Source of the DNA: Gibbula magus
Lineage: Eukaryota > Mollusca > Gastropoda > Trochida > Trochidae
Length of the DNA stretch: 64,000 nucleotides
Direction of reading: 5' to 3'
Assembly: GCA_936450465.1 (NCBI GenBank)
Contig: OW388297.1
Coordinates: 49,766,630 to 49,830,629 of the forward strand
Shown: piece by piece, positions 11,301 through 23,612 of the stretch
Layout: the number at the start of each line of letters is the position of its first letter
Numbering within the stretch: position 1 is the first letter of the stretch
The notes under the pieces: generated by a model
Databases searched by the model: none
What the model was told of the DNA's origin: nothing
Seen by the model: the letters and a program-made list of their open reading frames with translations, nothing else
Position numbers and translations under genes: made by a program

Positions 11301-11599
11301 TACTACTTAAAAGATTACAAAGGTCATTTTCCGACTGTGAGAAAAAAATATTGCCGAGACCTTGGTAGCCTTGGAACGGCGTATTTGAGGATGGGCCAAA
11401 TGGAGCTGTTGTTTCTGTTATTTTTATCAAAGAGGTCCCCAGCTTTCACTCCTGGGATCGGCCGTTCTAGACGACTGAATACCGCATTAACAAACCATCA
11501 ACGACCCTCGAGTCAAAGAAAAGGTCACACTTCTGAGCATTTGTTGCAACACTGACGCTTTACGACCATTCCTTCCATTCTTTCCGAGATATATTGGCT

Positions 11600-12060
11600 A
11601 AGAATTCACTTATCTGACGTTTGTATTTCTTTTATCTCCGACAGAATGGCCCTAACGCCAAAGGCTGCTGTTCAAAGTTATTTGTAATGGACGCACTTAT
11701 TGTGGGCTCTGATTTGTAACTTTGGAAATAAGAAAGGTTAAATAATTGTTCTTTTGTTAGAGTAAATACGTAACTAATGAACTGGGCATTAATTAATAAC
11801 ACGTATGAAATTACTCTTTGGTCATAGTCAATTAATAACATTAAGATTATTGCCCCTTGAGTTTGTAGGTTATTCAAACGCCGACCATACATATCATGTT
11901 CTGCCAACAGCACGACTGTGCCTACCATCAAATGTCTAACATCCACTGGGCTCTCTATAAAACATAAAGTCCAGCCAACGGATCAAAGCGACAGGCTTTT
12001 AAAATCAAAAGAGTAAAACAGCTTTCCTTGTATGACGTGTTGTTCTTCTTACGTCACTAT
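11600..12060. promoter_or_regulatory. Candidate cis-regulatory stretch, homeodomain-type sites
   Basis: It is less AT-skewed than its surroundings and holds two related homeodomain-type motifs, GCATTAATTAATAACA and GTCAATTAATAACAT, within about 45 bp (11786-11842), plus TTCAAAGTTA and a TGACGTG-like site. I see no repeat partner elsewhere in the window. Function is conjecture; cross-species conservation would test it. Confidence 0.25.
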
Positions 12061-12360
12061 TCATGAATTGACAACAGCCTCAACCCAAATTGAGGAGTAA
12101 ATAGCTTCTTTATTGCACATAGGGTTTTGTGTACATCTCAAGACCACATGGCCGAGAGGGACTCCCGATGAGAATTACGTCCCTTCACTATAAACAACGG
12201 GAGGAGAGAGAAAAGCACTCTTAACCGGGCGAAACACGAAAAGATAAGAGTAACCTAGACAGGCTGACACAGCCGTCACACTTGCAACACCAGAACAAAT
12301 TTACCACTTCAGTAGGAGTTGTTTAGAAGTCTGAAAAGACGAACAAATACAAGTTTATGA

Positions 12361-12838
12361 ATTTACAACTTCTTTATTGCAGTGAGATGCGCCGTTTCGG
12401 TGTAGATACTAACACGGTTATGAATTAAGTGTTTTTAAGAATTAATTAAGAATCAATAAAGTCATGAAAATGGCACTCATCACTGGGAGCTCAGTGGTAT
12501 AGTGGATATCCTGCTGGCCTCTCACGCTAACGGCCCGGGTTCGAATCACCAAAACTTTATGGCCTCCGTCTGTGTCCTTAGGCAAGGCACTTCATCCACA
12601 TTGCACTCAGTCCACCAAGCTGTTTAAATGGGTACCTGAGTAGAACGGATCTATACGGTCGCGGCACCGAAGGTATAACTCCTTCAGGATAATAATGTAC
12701 ATAATGCGCCGCAAGTGAGCAGCATTAGTGCTGGATATTAGACGTTAAAATTATCATTGTTATGATTATGATTATTATTAACGGCGTTAGTATCTACCAG
12801 GAAAAGTCACATCTCATTGCAATAAGGAAGTTGTAAAT
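12361..12838. mobile_element. Inverted-repeat element interrupted by a SINE
   Basis: The left arm (ACAACTTCTTTATTGCAGTG, GTAGATACTAAC) at 12361-12412 is mirrored at 12786-12838 (GTTAGTATCTAC, CTCATTGCAATAAGGAAGTT). Most of the interior is the SINE at 12485-12780, so the simplest reading is a small TIR element into which a SINE inserted. A related AACTTCTTTATT phrase occurs near 1376 and 50998. Confidence 0.65.
12485..12780 (+). mobile_element. tRNA-Glu-derived SINE with ATT tail
   Basis: The head GGGAGCTCAGTGGTATAGTG is followed by an anticodon-arm match with loop CTCTCAC (anticodon CTC, as in tRNA-Glu) and B-box GGTTCGAATC. The body has a central domain (TTAGGCAAGGCACTTCATCC, GCACTCAGTCCACC, GGGTACCTG) shared with the minus-strand SINE at 7058-7250. 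The 3' end is an (ATT)n-like tail at 12764-12780. It should be transcribed by RNA polymerase III if active. The degenerate head argues against a functional tRNA. Confidence 0.85.
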
Positions 12839-12839
12839 C

Positions 12840-13483
12840 AAGCAGATGAATTTCTTTATTTCTTCTGAAACATTTTAATTGTTCCTCTCTTAGTACATGT
12901 AGTTCACGTTGTCGTCAGTCGAGATCTCCCCGTCAACGGACCATGATTTTATCAAAATATATAATTTCATGGCGTAATTGATACACCATTGATTTGAAAT
13001 CAAGGATTTATCAGCGAAAACAATAATGGACACCACATGCAACCTCCTTAATTGACACTCGGCCATGCAGTCGTGAACGATAGGTAATTGAGGGTTAAGG
13101 TTAAGCAATGAACGTCTGAACTTAAGAACATATAAAAATGGTAATGTTATTTAATATTTGGTGGACGAAATTTGAATGTAACATTTAACTCGGACCACCC
13201 CATGATGACGTTAGCTTATTCCCGAGTGTATGTCGTAATTGTCGAAGTCACCCGACTACGATGCGATATATATCCTATACTAATAAATAAAGAAAGGGAT
13301 GCAACGCCAATGTTACCCCCTGCCAAAACAGGTCCACATTTCAAAATGTAAACACACATTTTACACGGACTACGTACTACAGAATTACAGCACAGTGATG
13401 TCTCGTTCGATTAAAACAAACATCAACAAACTCGGTGCATTATTCCTCAAGTTATGACACTTGAAACTCGATTTTGTTTTAGC
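12840..13483. other. Noncoding stretch, nothing assigned
   Basis: No coding or repeat signal supported, apart from background AT-richness. Confidence 0.4.
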
Positions 13484-13780
13484 GCAGTGGTTAGCGCGTT
13501 CGACTTCGGATCAAGAGGTCCGGGGTTCGAATCCCGCCAGGGGCACGGCAACTTTGTCTGCAGTAGAGAACTGTTCTACACGTGCAATGCTACACTGAAT
13601 TTCAGCGTAGTACCAGTCATGGTTCGCTAGTTCCACCCGATGCTCGCAGGTTTCACCGCAATGCATAGCCATATGGCGTTGGGGGCTTTCTCCCTGCAAT
13701 AATACTAGCAGCCGCGATATAAGTGAAATACTCTTGAAAGCGGCGTTAAACCCCAACTCACCTCACCACCTCACCTCATA
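13484..13780 (+). mobile_element. tRNA-Arg-derived SINE, copy 1
   Basis: The head AGCGCAGTGGTTAGCGCG supplies the A-box. It is followed by an arm with loop CTTCGGA (anticodon TCG, as in tRNA-Arg) and B-box GGGTTCGAATCCC. The body (CAGCGTAGTACCA, GATGCTCGCAGGTTTCA, AATACTAGCAGCCGCGATAT, GAAAGCGGCGTTAAACCCC) matches copies at 53382-53695 and 57056-57364. The tail is CTCACCTCACC. The first few tRNA bases are lost or diverged. Confidence 0.88.
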
Positions 13781-13789
13781 TTAATAAGC

Positions 13790-14640
13790 ATAATGTACGT
13801 TCATGTACCTAGATTGTGTCTGTATCTTCATATATGTATATTTAATATTTGTTGATATAAGAATATCTTTATCTACCAACATAAGTACGGTACTGTTAGG
13901 ACCAGCATGCAATAGTTTTGTAAATAGGAAGTCTGGATCTAGGCACAGTAACCTGGGTCGCGCCACAGACAACTTCCCAACTCTGATTCGAAGCTTTAAT
14001 CTGCTTTTATCATTTCACAATGTTAATTTCCGTTTTCTGAACTCTCCGGTGTACATTGGCTGTTAGTCTTCTGAAATCTAATCCACCATGAATTGGGTTT
14101 CTTCACAGTTAATAGGTTGCTTCGTGTACAGTTATTACAATAATTTATTTGTTGACCCACGCATTTAAATGCAATAGCAAGCTAAGGTGTTGAAATCGTT
14201 GAAATGGATAAAACAAACCATTCCATGCGTCACCAATTTTTTTACCGATATATTCATCCAGAAGATCTATATATGCAAAAGAAAAGGTCAGGATTGACGG
14301 TGATAAAATAAAAAGGGTGTAAAAATAAAGTGTACTTGAGATGTTTTTTTTTCGAATTAAACTTTGAATGAGGATACTCTTGGTTATCTGTTATCTTTTA
14401 TTATTCCTAATACATGATTTTGAGTACTCCAAAATACCAACGAAGTATAGAATATGATAATATTATGTTACCTTACAGTAAAATTGTAGTTTCCGAAAAT
14501 AAAATGTTTACTTTTTGACTGACGGTTGATTCATTTCCCCATATACTCCATTGGTCTCAAGGTGAGCACACAATTTGTAGCAAGCAATCTTCTAGTCTAG
14601 AGGCAACGTTGCTGGGTGTCGCCCCAATTGTCAAACGCCC
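13790..14640. other. Noncoding stretch, nothing assigned
   Basis: AT-rich sequence; no exon, repeat pair or RNA gene recognised. Confidence 0.4.
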
Positions 14641-15140
14641 GAAAAAACAGACATTTAGCAAAGTAAATGCATGAATAATTAATATTGTTCGTTATTATTG
14701 TATTGTATGAAATGGCACAAATACATAATGTAAACTATATAATACTTGTCATGTATGTAGTGTGTGCGAATAAGACTCCATGAAAAATTTTGTGTATATT
14801 TGGGTTCAGTAGAAATTTTTTTCACAGGCAACTTTTCATTATTTATTAGAACCAAAATGAGAACACTCAATCACTGTAACAATATACAAATGGCAAAATC
14901 TCAAGACACAAGGAATGACTTCTTTTGAATAAATTTAATTTTTCTTATATTCCTTTGGTATTTTTAAGTACAAGTGGGGAAATAGCAAATGCTCAAGGAC
15001 ACTATTCACTAAAAAGACATCCAGCAGTAACATGTTTTATCCAAAAAAATAATCGAAACTGACACGGTACGTTGTTAATATAATAAAACATTTCATTCCC
15101 ATAACTATTAGGGGGTGTCAACCATTATTACCATGAGTGT
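14641..15140 (+). mobile_element. TIR element family B (GGTTGACACC ends), copy 1, left-truncated
   Basis: It aligns along its length with 35271-35778 and 40898-41372: TTTAGCAAAGTAAATGCATG, GTGTGCGAATAAGACTCCAT, AAATGCTCAAGGACACTATT. The right terminal repeat GGGGTGTCAACCATTATTAC is intact, but the left terminal repeat is missing. The frame that stays open in the other two copies is broken here by stops. Confidence 0.8.
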
Positions 15141-15487
15141 ACATGGTACAGTGACGAATTGCACAAAATGTTACTCATGAAGGAAATGGAATAGCCCAAC
15201 TTTTATTCCATATTTACAATTTTTCATTCATTCAACTGTTCGCACATTATACAATCTATATACATGTAGATACCTACTACGGAATCATAAAGATAGAGGA
15301 TATCGTTTTCAACGCATTACTATCTGAAAAAAATCATTGTTTGGACCCTCACCATCCGAATATCGTCCATTCAAACAGTCAATTACAGAGGGTTGGAATA
15401 AAACGTTTTATTTCATTGATCTCTTTGTCCGTCGGAGTAACCAGTTATGAGAAGGAAGAAGAAAGAATAAGAACAATATTTTATTCA
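15141..15487. other. Noncoding stretch, nothing assigned
   Basis: No feature supported. Confidence 0.35.
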
Positions 15488-15592
15488 GAAGATAAATAGT
15501 TGCGTTTGTAAAAATTCCGGGATTCATTGCTATTCAACACCCGCAAATTTAGTTTAAAACCGACGGCGTTACAAACGCAACTACTTATCGAT
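15488..15592. repeat. Imperfect palindrome, about 22-bp arms
   Basis: ATAAATAGTTGCGTTTGTAA is mirrored by TTACAAACGCAACTACTTAT about 60 bp downstream. The spacer is not symmetric. It lies about 0.3 kb upstream of the CRE pair at 15908-15939. Confidence 0.65.
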
Positions 15593-15907
15593 ATTGTAAC
15601 ATGACCGTTAGTTATCAGGCATTTTAAAACGAACTCTCTTTGTGCGTGGAAAGGACTTTGCGACTGTTCCATTTTTGGAAGAGGTGTGGTCAGGTCAAAA
15701 CAAATGTAAATACTCGGCGTATTATGTAAATTAGCAACAATTTACACATAAGCTCAAACAGTGTCACTCAACTATATTCACTTCACACTATTCGCGTATC
15801 CTTTTAGATGGTGATAAACATTTATCTTTGACATCAACACAGTAAAATACCTATGAACAAAAATCTTAAACTCGCCCTAACCCATTGTGACAATGACGCT
15901 AGCATTG

Positions 15908-15960
15908 TGACGTCAAAACGGTTGATCACTATGACGTCATGCCATGGCAACGGCATTCGG
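15908..15960. promoter_or_regulatory. CRE pair followed by an X-box-like motif
   Basis: TGACGTCA is perfect at 15908-15915 and 15932-15939, 24 bp apart, followed by GCCATGGCAAC, which resembles an RFX X-box half. The same order (CRE, CRE, GTTGC/GCAAC motif) is seen at 63838-63912. The lead-in GCTAGCATTGTGACGTCA nearly matches 37980-37997, so this may be part of a repeat. Confidence 0.45.
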
Positions 15961-15964
15961 TAAA

Positions 15965-18101
15965 CACAACCGCATGGAAGAAGGCGTCAAATCTTACTAG
16001 TTTAATTAATTTTGAGAGTTATTTGTTACCTATACTGCTATACATAAGTTAGAAAATGACAATGCCACCTGTCAAATTTGAGTAAGGGGGCATATTAAGA
16101 GAAATAGAAAAATAAAATTTTGAGTCGGGCCGGATCTTGTGAACATGATGTATATGTTCGCGGTGATTCGACCCAAGTAATTTGCGGGTATTCGTTGTCA
16201 TTCAACATAGGCAAATCAACCAATCAGAATCATTGATACACCGAAATCATGTAGGATAGATGCAATGACATACATGTATGGTCAATATCGGATTCATTAA
16301 AATGGGATGTCAATTTGACAATTGCTCGATTTTAAATTTCTGAAATCGGTCCATAAATTACTTATATACGGCTTTTTAAAAAATCCGCCTAATTTATCCC
16401 CGGCGACAAGAATGAAAGTCTGCGGGGGTGTGGCCCCTAACGGGATGACTCCTGTGGCGTCACTGAAGTAATCTTATTATCGGCGATAGTCATAATTTAA
16501 CGTAATTTCGCAACATATTGATTGTTAATTTCACAACGAAATCTTCAATAAGTAATTCCGCAAATGACAATTACGCAATTATTGCATAAACATGTCTTTT
16601 GGCGATGTAATACACCTAATAAATTCATTTAGCGGCAGTGATAATCATCATTTATTAATTAACGAGGCTCGGCGGAGTAGCTGTCTAGCCGGATCCGCCT
16701 GTTGCTTATCACAGTCACGCCTCAGTGAGCATTTTCAAAATGAATTACTCTACTAATTGCGGCAGTGTTAAAATGGGTAAATTAAAATCGTCTTAATAAT
16801 GAATTGCAAGTGTATATTGTCTCAATTTTATGCTCAATTGATTCCGATATACAATATACGTAGAGGTAGTCATCTCTCATTCTTGAGAAACATGCATTTC
16901 ATCAGATATTTAAGGTGTCACACAACGTATAACATGAGACAGGTATTAAAATCAATATACAGAGCACGCTGTCCGGCCAACAATGGCCTATGAGACACCA
17001 AAATACGTCTGAATGACTAAAGGCGCTTAGGCGCTAACATGATTAAAATATATTATGTATATACACTAAACACAAGAAGTTTAAAAGTACAATAAGTTAT
17101 TCAAGTAATTATAAGATAATTGCAAGATTTTTTCCAAATGTGCATTGAACAATGAATTACTATACAAAAATTACATTCGATTTTGAGTCGATCTAATCAT
17201 TGCATACATCCATAGGTGAGAAGCCAGCTCGGCTGAACTGATATGCTGGTTTACTCACAACACTCTTTAGCCGCATCAGAAACGTCTTACTTGTAAGTGG
17301 GTAGATCTTTTAATAAACAATACATATATAAATATGGCTGATCTTTAAAATGATCTCGCTTAACAGTAAGATTGCGAAATATAAAGTGTTGGTTGGTTTA
17401 AAAACAGTTGACCTAATCTCGAGTAAAGCAGTTACAGAATTATTTTCTCGGCAGTTGATACTTACTGTGTAGTCGTACACTCAAACTCTAAAAAAAGAAA
17501 ATTAATAAAATATTGAAAAGGAGCTTTCAGAGTTTCTTTTTGTAACTAGTATTCATTGCATTTTTTGAGATGAATTGTGTACCAAAAATTTAACACAACT
17601 ATTTGTCAAACAACATCTTCATAAATGAAAGGTCAAACACATCTCCTACAAATGTATTTAGGGCCTTTCATTGTTTAGAAATGTCAGTTTCTTCATAAAT
17701 CAAAGAAAAGGGTTAATCGAGGGATAATTATATTTTTCTGAAAAACTTAATGTTTGCAAACACGAACTTCAAATTGCAACCCTGGAGAATGATTAAATAC
17801 ATATTTTGAACATTGACTTCATTTAAAAGCGTAAAGGTTGGGATCATATAAATGGTGAATTAAATACAAGTTTTGTACTTAAAATCATTGAAAAAGGTGA
17901 AGGTTTGGATTTGTTTGTGGTTTGTCAACCCTGTTACTTATGACACCATAATAATGTCATTAGGACAGCAAGTGATTAGGATTGTACATCTATTTCCACG
18001 CAATGATTTAGATTAAGTCGTTGTTAATTCACAGAACATGTGTCGTTGACAAGTCGAAAGCATACTTTCATAAAAACCCAAGTGAAAGAAAATTAACACG
18101 T
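15965..18101. other. Noncoding stretch; GC-richer patches at 16120-16480 and 16640-16720
   Basis: No exon or mobile element recognised. Two patches (around GGGCCGGATCTTGTGAAC and GAGGCTCGGCGGAGTAGC) are less AT-rich than the surroundings and might be conserved noncoding DNA, but nothing else supports that. Confidence 0.3.
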
Positions 18102-18137
18102 GTATCTGATAACAATGGTACCATTGTTATCAGATAC
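18102..18137. repeat. Perfect 36-bp palindrome
   Basis: GTATCTGATAACAATGGT is followed immediately by its exact reverse complement, with no spacer and no mismatch. The centre is a GGTACC site. The absence of mismatches contrasts with the decayed palindromes elsewhere. Confidence 0.9.
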
Positions 18138-18139
18138 TA

Positions 18140-20039
18140 AGATATTAGCTCTGTCTATTACAAAAGGAACAAGCTTTATGTTTGAAACTTGATGTCAAAC
18201 TTTCTCCATTAAATTAAACTACGCTTTGAACATTGCCTGAAATATAAAGCGTGTAAAATAAAAGATACAGATATTCAGGATAAATAGAATTGAAGCATAT
18301 CTACAAGTACATTATGTGTCAAGTAAAGAAGTTAACACATTATATAAGGACAATTATGTATTCATGTTTTTGAAAATACACCTTCAGAATGTCGCCATTT
18401 GAAGTATACTAAGTCTTTCAACGCAAAATATATTAAATACTCTAAGACATAGAGTCTGAATAAGTATTTATTTTTTAAAAATCACCAATTGAAAAATAGA
18501 TTTTTTAAATGAACCTGTTATCAGATCTAATGTCTTTCGGATCCTTTTCTATATAACAAAATGGTGTTGTTCTCAATAGAACCATTTTGCAGAGTCTGCG
18601 TGTAAGACTACAGCTGCATGCCGAAAGTTTGTTCACCTTATTGTAATTTTGCATCATAAGAAGACCGCTCAGTGTGCCATAACATAATCTACCATTGATA
18701 CCTCATAGCAAGCTCAGCTCTTTGAAGTCACCAGGGGTAAATCTTTTCTAGACTACAGTTTTTATTTTCTTCTGTCACAACAGATCAAATTCGTCAAACA
18801 TAACATGTTTCCTCTTATACTCATTCAATATATTTGTGATGAAATTGGTATCATTTAGTCGATATGAACACTTATATCCGAAAATGAATGAAATTAAAAT
18901 TTTCCATTTTTGACCCCTTCTATCTATACATTTATGCCGTTTGGAACCAGTGTTTTACTGATTGATATGTGATTAGTTATTGTCATTGTAGGTGATGTAA
19001 TTTTATTGTCGTTACAACGAACATAATTTTAAATGATATTTGCACTAAGATACAATGTACACATGTAGATGAACAAACTTTAGGTATGCAGCTGTATATG
19101 GGACAGTGCAAATGAACTGGTTTACTTGTTTTATGTCGCAACAATCATGAGTCAAAGAATTAAAGTCCAAGAAGATTAATTATGTCGACAACATGTTTTA
19201 TTAACTTGAAATCCTATTTTATAAATCATAAACTAAAATGAGAAACATTCTGTCAAGCTCCCCTATGTGTGAAACAGACAAACTCATTTAAAGGATCATA
19301 ACCCGAGGGAAGACATTGTGCGTTCTTCTTTTTAAAAAATATGCTTCTAAAGACATTTAAAGTCGACTATATCCTAGAGCAGTCGTTTTATGACTCAATT
19401 GAAATGTGATATCGTTTCTGTCGCAACTGGTCATATACATGTACATTTATGTCAACAAGAACGACAGATGTAATGGAATGGGAAGGATTTTCAGGCCGCT
19501 TCACGTATTTCCCGAGCGCGAGTTGTCACCGTCTCACCAACGCTATTGATATTCATACTGATTATGAAAAGATATTAATCCCCGAATGACTCACCCTATT
19601 GGCTACATTACTTTCAGATTAACTATTACCATTTTCATATTTTTATTTTCAGAACTTGTAATTTTATAAATATAAATAAACTACCTGGCAAAAGAAAGTT
19701 CTCACCTCACTTGGTTTCGATTCATTCAATATTTAAAAGACATCAGATGCATTTAACTATGGTACGATACAATAAAACTTATCTGCAGTAGTTTGAATGA
19801 ATTAATTGGTGACTGTGGTTAAATTTGTTTAATGTTTTTTCTTTAAATTTATCATACACTTCGTTATGCTATTACACAGCATGTACAAGCCACACATTTG
19901 AGAAAAAGCCACGTTTTAAATAAATCAAAACCTTTCTAATAAATTCTGTGTTCGAGCAACTATATTAAATAATATAGTCATGGGCTCTGTAGCTCATCAG
20001 GACCTGTATTGTTTGCAAAACCGAATTAAATTGTTCTCA
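18140..20039. other. Noncoding stretch
   Basis: AT-rich, no gene recognised. A lone ACTACCTGGCAAAAGAAAG near 19680 resembles a Tc1-like terminal repeat but lacks a partner. A GC-richer patch near 19490-19620 has no recognisable content. Confidence 0.4.
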
Positions 20040-20500
20040 GCCTGTTTTTCATACTGGAAAAGAAGTCGAAAATAGATTTAGAATCCCGATTGTCTCTCTT
20101 GAGCTTTTTCAGACTGAAGAAGATGGAAATAGGTTTTTAGATCATTGCCCCTGTGACCCTATTTGGAGTAACGGGGTCACCACATCTACAATTTAGTATT
20201 TCCATTGGCCGAGAAGTCTGCACACAACATTTGAGCTTTCTAGACCTTTCGGTACTGGAGAAGAAGGTGAAAATAGGTGTTTAAGGTTGTGACTCCTGTG
20301 ACCTTATTTGGGGTCAAGTGGTCACGAAATCTACAATTTAGAATCCCCATAGGCACAGGATTTTGCACACAACTTTTCAGCTCTCTAGAGTTATTGGTTA
20401 TGGAAAATTTAAAGAAGTCGAAAAAGCGAAAAGTTTACAGACGGATGGACGGACGGTTGGACGGACGGATGGGCCGAGGCACATTATTTTTTAATTACGA
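20040..20500. repeat. Dispersed tandem-unit repeat, about 141-bp period
   Basis: Related units start with ACTGAAGAAGATGGAAATAG (about 20112), ACTGGAGAAGAAGGTGAAAA (about 20254) and a diverged TGGAAAATTTAAAGAAGTCG (about 20399), with shared interior phrases such as CACACAAC-TTT-AGCT and GTGACC-TATTTGG. The block ends in GACGGACGG runs (20440-20470). The same kind of end is found at 26640-26865. This pattern is familiar from molluscan genomes; family membership is not proven here. Confidence 0.65.
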
Positions 20501-20519
20501 GAAGATGGAGGTATGATGG

Positions 20520-22341
20520 AAATGTATGAATGTAGGATTAAGTATTGAGATCGATTTACTAGGACAACATACTTAAATTCTATTCAAGATAATATTAACC
20601 TTTTTAACAATTTAATAAATAAAGTCCTTATTTTAAGTCCAACTTACCACATTATTTTCAGGTTATCGCTACGGTAGTGACGAGGTAACCCCATACTGCG
20701 TTTTAAGTTGAAAAATATCGCGATTAACCAACGATTACTGGAATTCCTGACATCCTGACTCGATGTCGAATACTTAGCCTACAAAATACTGCGATACAGA
20801 TCCCACTCAATAGGAGTATCGTTTTGTCATTCAACATGACTTAAACTTTAGCATGTACCTTCTTTTTTAGGACATATTGTCCATGCCTCAAAATGCATAA
20901 CGAAAAGAAGGAAAGGTATTGTAATTTTTTTTAGCAGAACACGCTTTGCTCGTCATGCAGTAATTTCAATATGATATGATTTGAAAACGTTTCAAATATC
21001 GTTTAACGAATATCATTTAGAACTAGATACATGTATTTGCTCCGAGCAAAATAATCAATTACTCAAGTTGTGAAATATTAATATTTTGTTATCGAAGAGG
21101 ATGATATTATTTCTTTATTAACATTGATAAAAATTGAGATAAGGAAAGAAGAATTACAGACGTACATGTATGTAATTCAAAATATATATCAGATGTTGAA
21201 ATTTTGTTCGTAAAGAATACTTATATAAAAATATGGTTATACAAGAACATTAAGCTATAACTTCGCATAGCCAATTAGGAATACAAGTTGAACGCATTTT
21301 AAAAAAAAAGTAACAAAAAATATTCAGTACGAACATTTACGATGATCAAGTAACTTTCACAATATGATATGATTTGAAAACGCTTCCAACTTCATTTATC
21401 AATATTTTACATAAAGCATAAATATTCTACTCTTGGAAAAGCACAATTGATTATATACGTTTTATATACCATGGGGAGAGAAGATGATGCTGTCGATGTA
21501 CATTATTCCTAATTAATTATTATTATTAATTAATTATTAATATTTATTTAGTAATGTTGTCTAACGACATACTAGTTGGTGATATTCGCTTAAAATGGGT
21601 TCAAACTATTTGATTATTTATAAGAGGACTATTGGTTGACATCCACATTGGAATATTTTGAAATTAATTCAGGAACGAAACTTATAATCACATGCCGAAA
21701 ATAAAAACCTCGATATACGCCATGTATTGAAATACTGAATTTGATGAAAATGTGCATCAAAACGGACGTCTTTGACGTTACCTCTGTTCTTAGACGATGT
21801 TTTGTGGGAAAGATGGGCACTGACTTGATGCAGTCGAAGTTAGTTGTGCCATCAGCGATGTTGGGCATTTCCAAATTGTGTATCCGTTATGTTCCCTTTA
21901 CCATAGGACAGACTGACGTTCTTCCCCTATGTGATGTACACATATTTCTTACATAGCAGATGTCCGCCGAAAAAGTTGATTGGAAAGATAGGAACGATTT
22001 CCATGTTGAAATGCACACCGAAATATGCGAAAATATTCCCTAACTATAAAATAAAAGATTTAAACAATGGTATCTTCTGACACGTATGTAAGGGGATAAC
22101 ATGCCATTGGCATAATGCCATCATGACAGTAATACTAGTATACATGTATATACTATGATATATAATACTTAATATTTAATGACCATGAGGCGAGGTTCAT
22201 TAAAGATACAGTTAACGGTGTAAACCTCCCTAGAGATATAAAACTGCGTGAGTTATACATACCTCGACAGAAGAAACACCTACTCATTTCAACATAGTAA
22301 AACTCCAAAATACGTATGGTGGATACAGTAAATTGAGTGTA
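20520..22341. other. AT-rich noncoding stretch
   Basis: No coding region recognised. An imperfect hairpin (GGTTATCGCTAC / GTGACGAGGTAACC) lies near 20661-20690 and a TTAATTATTA-rich low-complexity patch near 21510-21555. Confidence 0.4.
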
Positions 22342-22672
22342 CACTCAACCTTATAGGAAACGTCAATATACAAAATACATGTACAAGATAATTCAATCCC
22401 ACTGAAACAGAGATACATCATGTCTCCAGAAGCCAACTAAACTAGATTTAAAATTTCAAAACATTATCTGTTCATATTGAAATCCACGTTTTAAGAAATC
22501 GTCTTAACTGGACAAGATAAGGGAGTTCAAAAAGGCTTTCTTGGCTTGTTTTTATGACGTCCTACAGTAAAGACGCGTCAACAAATGGAAGTCCAATAAG
22601 GTTATAAATGTCTATAAAATCTTTTATTACTTTATTTACTTTAATTTTTAAGTTCTGGCCAAAATAACATGT
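22342..22672 (-). mobile_element. Tc1-like MITE copy, minus orientation
   Basis: The left end CACTCAACCTTATAGGAAAC follows a TA. The interior is the reverse complement of 870-1245 (CTGAAACAGAGATACATCAT, GGCTTGTTTTTATGACGTCC). The inner terminal repeat at the right has been lost. Short open frames here are not genes. Confidence 0.75.
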
Positions 22673-23209
22673 TGAAAAAGCCATATCAACGCCCCAAGTG
22701 TACTTGAATAGTCATAAAAATAGAAGTAGTATACCCTGATGTATGCACTTGTGGGTACCTCTTTACAGATGATGTCCCTATACAAATCATTAAAATCGTC
22801 TTTCTCCGGCATCAGTATTTCGTTTTTTACACCGTTGAAAATGTGGTGACGTACATGTAGAGTGTATGTAATTCGCATTTGCCTTGTAAACACGTATACA
22901 AAATTTCATTCATTGGAGTATCATACGTTTAATCTTACCTAAAAATACATGTATATGAAAAATAAGCTAATACAAAATGTATTTGACATCATGTATCTTC
23001 TTACGTGTAGGCTTTTAACGCATATTTAATTAGAATATGTCTAGAGTACCATTTAGTCTCAGGAATATGTTTTTCTTATCAACATTTTACAAGCAATTCA
23101 AATAGTTATACAAAATGGAGCCCTAAAGGTGTCTTAATTTCTACCCAGAACTGAGTAATCTAGACTTAATCTAGGTCGTCAGTTGGATATTTTGCTCTAG
23201 GGTATTGGG
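22673..23209. other. Noncoding stretch, nothing assigned
   Basis: No feature supported. Confidence 0.35.
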
Positions 23210-23437
23210 CACAGGGGTTCGAATCGCTGTTTGGACAATATTTTTAAAAATTCAAAATCTAGATTATTGCAATCATATCAATAGAGGGATATCTGTCTAA
23301 AATAGTTATTTCTTCACCGATTTCGCTCAAATTTGGAATATAACTTACCATATCGTATATAAACACTTTATGGTTGAAAATATATAGATTTTGAATTTTA
23401 AAAAAGATTGTCCAAACAGCAATTCGAACCTCTGTGG
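23210..23437. mobile_element. Foldback with B-box-like sequence in its arms, copy 1
   Basis: The left arm (CACAGGGGTTCGAATCGCTG, TTTGGACAATAT, ATTCAAAATCTAGATT) is mirrored by the right arm (AGATTTTGAATTTT, GATTGTCCAAACAGC, AATTCGAACCTCTGTGG). The loop is about 110 bp. GGTTCGAAT matches the RNA polymerase III B-box core. A second copy lies at 45228-45440. Confidence 0.75.
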
Positions 23438-23469
23438 TCTTGGGTCTGGATGACACACTAGAATAAGCC

Positions 23470-23612
23470 AAACTGTCAATATAAACTCTGCTATCTCGTC
23501 AAGTTAAGGAGTTTCCAAAATGACGATATTGTTTTTAAAAAACATCTTCAGAAAAAGTTACAAAACATTTTGTTTAGGTGGTTCATAGAGATATGGCGCA
23601 ACTCCGTGTCAG
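23470..23612 (+). mobile_element. Partial Tc1-like MITE copy
   Basis: TATCTCGTCAAGTTAAGGAG through TCATAGAGATATGG aligns with 1040-1180 of the family element at 848-1245. Both ends are missing. Confidence 0.6.

Noticed and set aside
12485..12552. Possible tRNA-Glu gene
   Set aside because: It is part of a SINE with a degenerate head and an ATT tail.
13511..13756. Minus-strand open frame of 81 codons
   Set aside because: It is the reverse translation of a SINE body.
20277..20516. 79-codon open frame with a basic MDGRLDGRMG end
   Set aside because: It lies within a dispersed tandem-unit repeat; the end is a GACGGACGG run.
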